This document shows positions 62,201 through 64,000 of a DNA stretch of 64,000 bases, one piece after another. Position 1 is the first letter of the stretch, and each line of letters begins with the position of its first letter. A program made the translations under genes and the position numbers. A model generated the notes under the pieces. It was not told the origin of the DNA. It ran no database searches and saw only the letters and a program-made list of their open reading frames with translations. The stretch is from Liolophura sinensis (taxonomy: Eukaryota > Mollusca > Polyplacophora > Chitonida > Chitonidae): assembly GCF_032854445.1 (NCBI RefSeq), contig NW_027018081.1, forward strand, positions 1 to 64,000, given 5' to 3'.

Positions 62201-63111
62201 GTGTGGTTTTTCTACACGTAGATAAAGACATTGAGATTGTCTTGCACTTAGAAGTAAGGCAATTGCTGGGTGAGTTAAATGGGCTTAGCCCATAGATTTG
62301 ACGTCTTCTGGGCTACCGAAGGGCACATAACATATAGTAAAAAGTTGAATATAGTAATGACCAGTCGCAATGGTACATAGTACATTGTAGCCGATTTCAA
62401 TTAACAAAAAGACCAGGCAAAAGTGCAAAAGTGGAAAAACTGTTCCAGTGCTGCTGTTAAGAGGCTAATCCGACGTATTTTGTGACGAGAAATCGAATGG
62501 TGCAAACCGCGTTGCTCTCCGACCAATACTTTTGGCTGTAGTGACAATTGAATGATCATTGATGTCATAATCACGTGCCCAGCAACGGCTCTTACTCCAT
62601 GGAAACCAGGGAAATTTGCAATTTTTCAACAGCTGCCGATGCCTGGCCCAATTCCGCATCTTTTGGCACCTTATAAATGTGGGTCAGTGTTTAGTTGTAC
62701 TTTTTACAGCAGACTGTATCAAGTACCTTGTGTTTTTTATTTACAAATGGTCTGGTTTTTCTACACGTAGATAAAGACATTGAGATTGTCTTGCACTTAG
62801 AAGTAAGGCAATTGCTGGGTGAGTTAAATGGGCTTAGCCCAAAGATTTGACGTCTTCTGGGCTACCGAAGGGCACATAACTTATAGTCAAAAGTTGAATA
62901 TAGTAATGACCAGTCGCGATTGTACAGAGTACAGTGTAGCCGATTTCAATTAACAAAAAGACCAGGCAAAAATGCAAAAGTGGAAAAACTGTTCCAGTGC
63001 TGCTAGTAAGAGGCTAATCCGACGTATTTTGTGACGAGAAATCGAATGGTGGAATCCGCGTTGTTCTCCGACCAATACATTTGGCTGTAGCGACAATTGA
63101 ATGATCATTGA
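59268..63111 (+). repeat. Monomers 109-115 (starts 59268, 59817, 60367, 60916, 61465, 62014, 62563)
   Basis: Copy 59268 has TGTATCGAGTACC and GACATTGACATTG. Copy 59817 is the ATCGATTTTT type with an AAGG tail after the hairpin, last seen at 29610. Copies 60367-62014 are class A. Copy 62563 has a class-A start and a class-B middle. The first two types reappear at 63112 and 63661, a seven-monomer offset of 3844 bp. Confidence 0.87.
62002..62011. other. Variant boundary palindrome AATAATTATT
   Basis: At this one junction the core reads AATAATTATT. Two changes from AATGATCATT (G to A and C to T) fall at symmetric positions, so a perfect 10-bp palindrome remains although the TGATCA site is lost. 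It is the only such junction I noticed. Confidence 0.85.
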
Positions 63112-64000
63112 TGCCATAATCAGGTGCCCAGCAACGGCTCTTACTCCATGGAAACCAGGGATATTTGCAATTTTTCAACAGCTGCCGATGCCTGGCTCAA
63201 TTCCGCATCTTTTGGCACCTTACTGAAGTGGGTCAGTGTTCAGTTGTACTTTTTACAGCAGACTGTATCGAGTACCTTGTGTTTTTCACGTACAAATGGT
63301 GTGGTTTTTCTACACGTAGATAAAGACATTGACATTGTCTTGCACTTAGAAGTAAGGCAATTGCTGGGTGAGTTAAATGGGCTTAGCCCAAAGATTTCAG
63401 GTCTTCTGGGCTACCGAAGGGCACATAACTTATAGTCAAAAGTTGAATATAGTAATGACCAGTCGCGATTGTACAGAGTACAGTGTAGCCGATTTCAATT
63501 AACAAAAAGACCAGGCAAAAATGCAAATGTGGAAAAACTGTTCCAGTGCTGCTGGTAAGAGGCTAATCCGACGTATTTTGTGACGAGAAATCGAATGGTG
63601 CAAACCGCGTTGCTCTCCGACCAATACTTTTGGCTGTAGCGACAATTCAATGATCATTTATGTCATAATCACGTGCCCAGCAACGGCTCTTACTCCATGG
63701 AAACCATCGATTTTTGCAATTTTTTAACAGCTGCCGATGCCTGGCCCAATTCCGCATCTTTTGGCACCTTATAAATGTGGGTCAGTGTTTAGTTGTACTT
63801 TTTACAGCAGACTGTATCAAGTACCTTGTGTTTTTCATGTACAAATGGTCTGGTTTTTCTACACGTAGATAAAGACATTGAGATTGTCTTGCACTTAGAA
63901 GTAAGGCAATTGCTGGGTGAGTTAAATGGGCTTAGCCCAAAGATTTCAAGTCTTCTGGGCTACCGAAGGGCACATAACTTATAGTCAAAAGTTGAATATA
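63112..64000 (+). repeat. Monomers 116-117 (starts 63112 and 63661; the last cut by the window end)
   Basis: Copy 63112 shares TGTATCGAGTACC and GACATTGACATTG with 59268. Copy 63661 begins as the ATCGATTTTT type of 59817, but its later part (TTCATGTAC, CTTGCACT, TTTCAAGTC) matches 61465. It is therefore a hybrid or marks a four-monomer shift. Only 340 bp of it is present. Confidence 0.88.

Larger units (their letters stand above)
1..64000 (+). repeat. Satellite DNA array, about 549-bp monomer, 117 head-to-tail copies
   Basis: Every stretch of the window is a copy of one monomer of about 549 bp. Each begins TGTCATAATC and ends just after AATGATCATT. Starts were read directly, for example 1, 551, 1100, 1649, 2199, 2750, then on to 62563, 63112 and 63661. 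All copies have the same orientation. Spacing is 541-558 bp, and most departures come from a recurrent 7-bp deletion or single-base indels. Copies differ by scattered linked substitutions that define types. Both window ends lie inside the array, so its full length is unknown. Arrays like this are typical of eukaryotic centromeric or heterochromatic satellite. The family and species are not recognised. No gene, RNA gene or mobile element interrupts it, so there is no non-repeat gap to describe. Confidence 0.99.

Noticed and set aside
1-64000. CRISPR array or similar repeat-spacer system
   Set aside because: Whole 549-bp units repeat with no unique spacers, and neither the repeat length nor the context fits.
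1-64000. Tandem rRNA or histone gene cluster
   Set aside because: No rRNA-like or histone-like sequence is seen, the unit is too short, and it holds no credible gene.
1-64000. Terminal repeat or internal part of a transposon or LTR element
   Set aside because: No target-site duplications, LTR ends, polypurine tract or transposase/reverse-transcriptase frames are seen, and the copies abut exactly head to tail.

Overview
The window is one uninterrupted block of satellite DNA. A monomer of about 549 bp is repeated head to tail, always in the same orientation, from the first base to the last. Using the shared boundary motif (AATGATCATT followed by TGTCATAATC), I placed 117 monomers: 116 complete and one cut at base 64000. 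The first 116 starts span 63,660 bp, or 548.8 bp each. No unique flanking sequence, gene, RNA gene, transposon, CRISPR array or other insertion is visible. A homogenised array this long with no genes points to a eukaryotic chromosome, most likely a centromeric, pericentromeric or other heterochromatic block in a long-read assembly. I do not recognise the monomer family and cannot name the species. A hand count of the monomer at 36196-36744 gives 232 G+C in 549 bases (about 42%) and 18 CpG.

The short open frames on both strands (about 60-146 codons) follow from the repeat. The monomer is 183 x 3 bases and diverges little, so the same meaningless frames recur every 549 bp. They break at indels and at a common variant that creates a stop, and they match no family I know. 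I annotate no protein-coding genes.

The array has higher-order structure. Two broad monomer classes are mixed. Class A has AAATTTGCAA, GGCTCAA, CTTACTGAAG, a CACGTAC exon-like T-tract end, and CTTGCACT. Class B has ATATTTGCAA, GGCCCAA, CTTATAAATG, TTATGTAC, and CTTGGACT. Linked variants define longer units. A seven-monomer period (about 3.84 kb) appears three separate times: 11.5-19.2 kb, 46.1-53.8 kb, and 59.3 to at least 63.7 kb. Smaller tandem units occur at 3.3-5.5 kb (dimer) and 42.2-45.5 kb (trimer). Blocks also recur at 16, 19 and 27 monomers distance.

Region by region: 1-34.5 kb carries its own variant set (a 7-bp internal deletion, the CGTAGC box variant, TTATAATTG). From 34.5 to about 59 kb a different set dominates (ACTAATGACAAGTCAC, CACGCAGATA, GGCTGGGTTAG, GGATGTAGTGGC). 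From 59 kb to the end, some first-domain types return (ATCGATTTTT). Several monomers are hybrids whose two halves belong to different types, the expected mark of unequal exchange.

Each monomer is rich in short dyad symmetries (AATGATCATT, TGGGC-N3-GCCCA, TGTAC-N3-GTACA, CACGTG, CCATGG, CAGCTG, CAATTG) and A/T tracts. I see no CENP-B box. A centromeric role is possible but is inference only.
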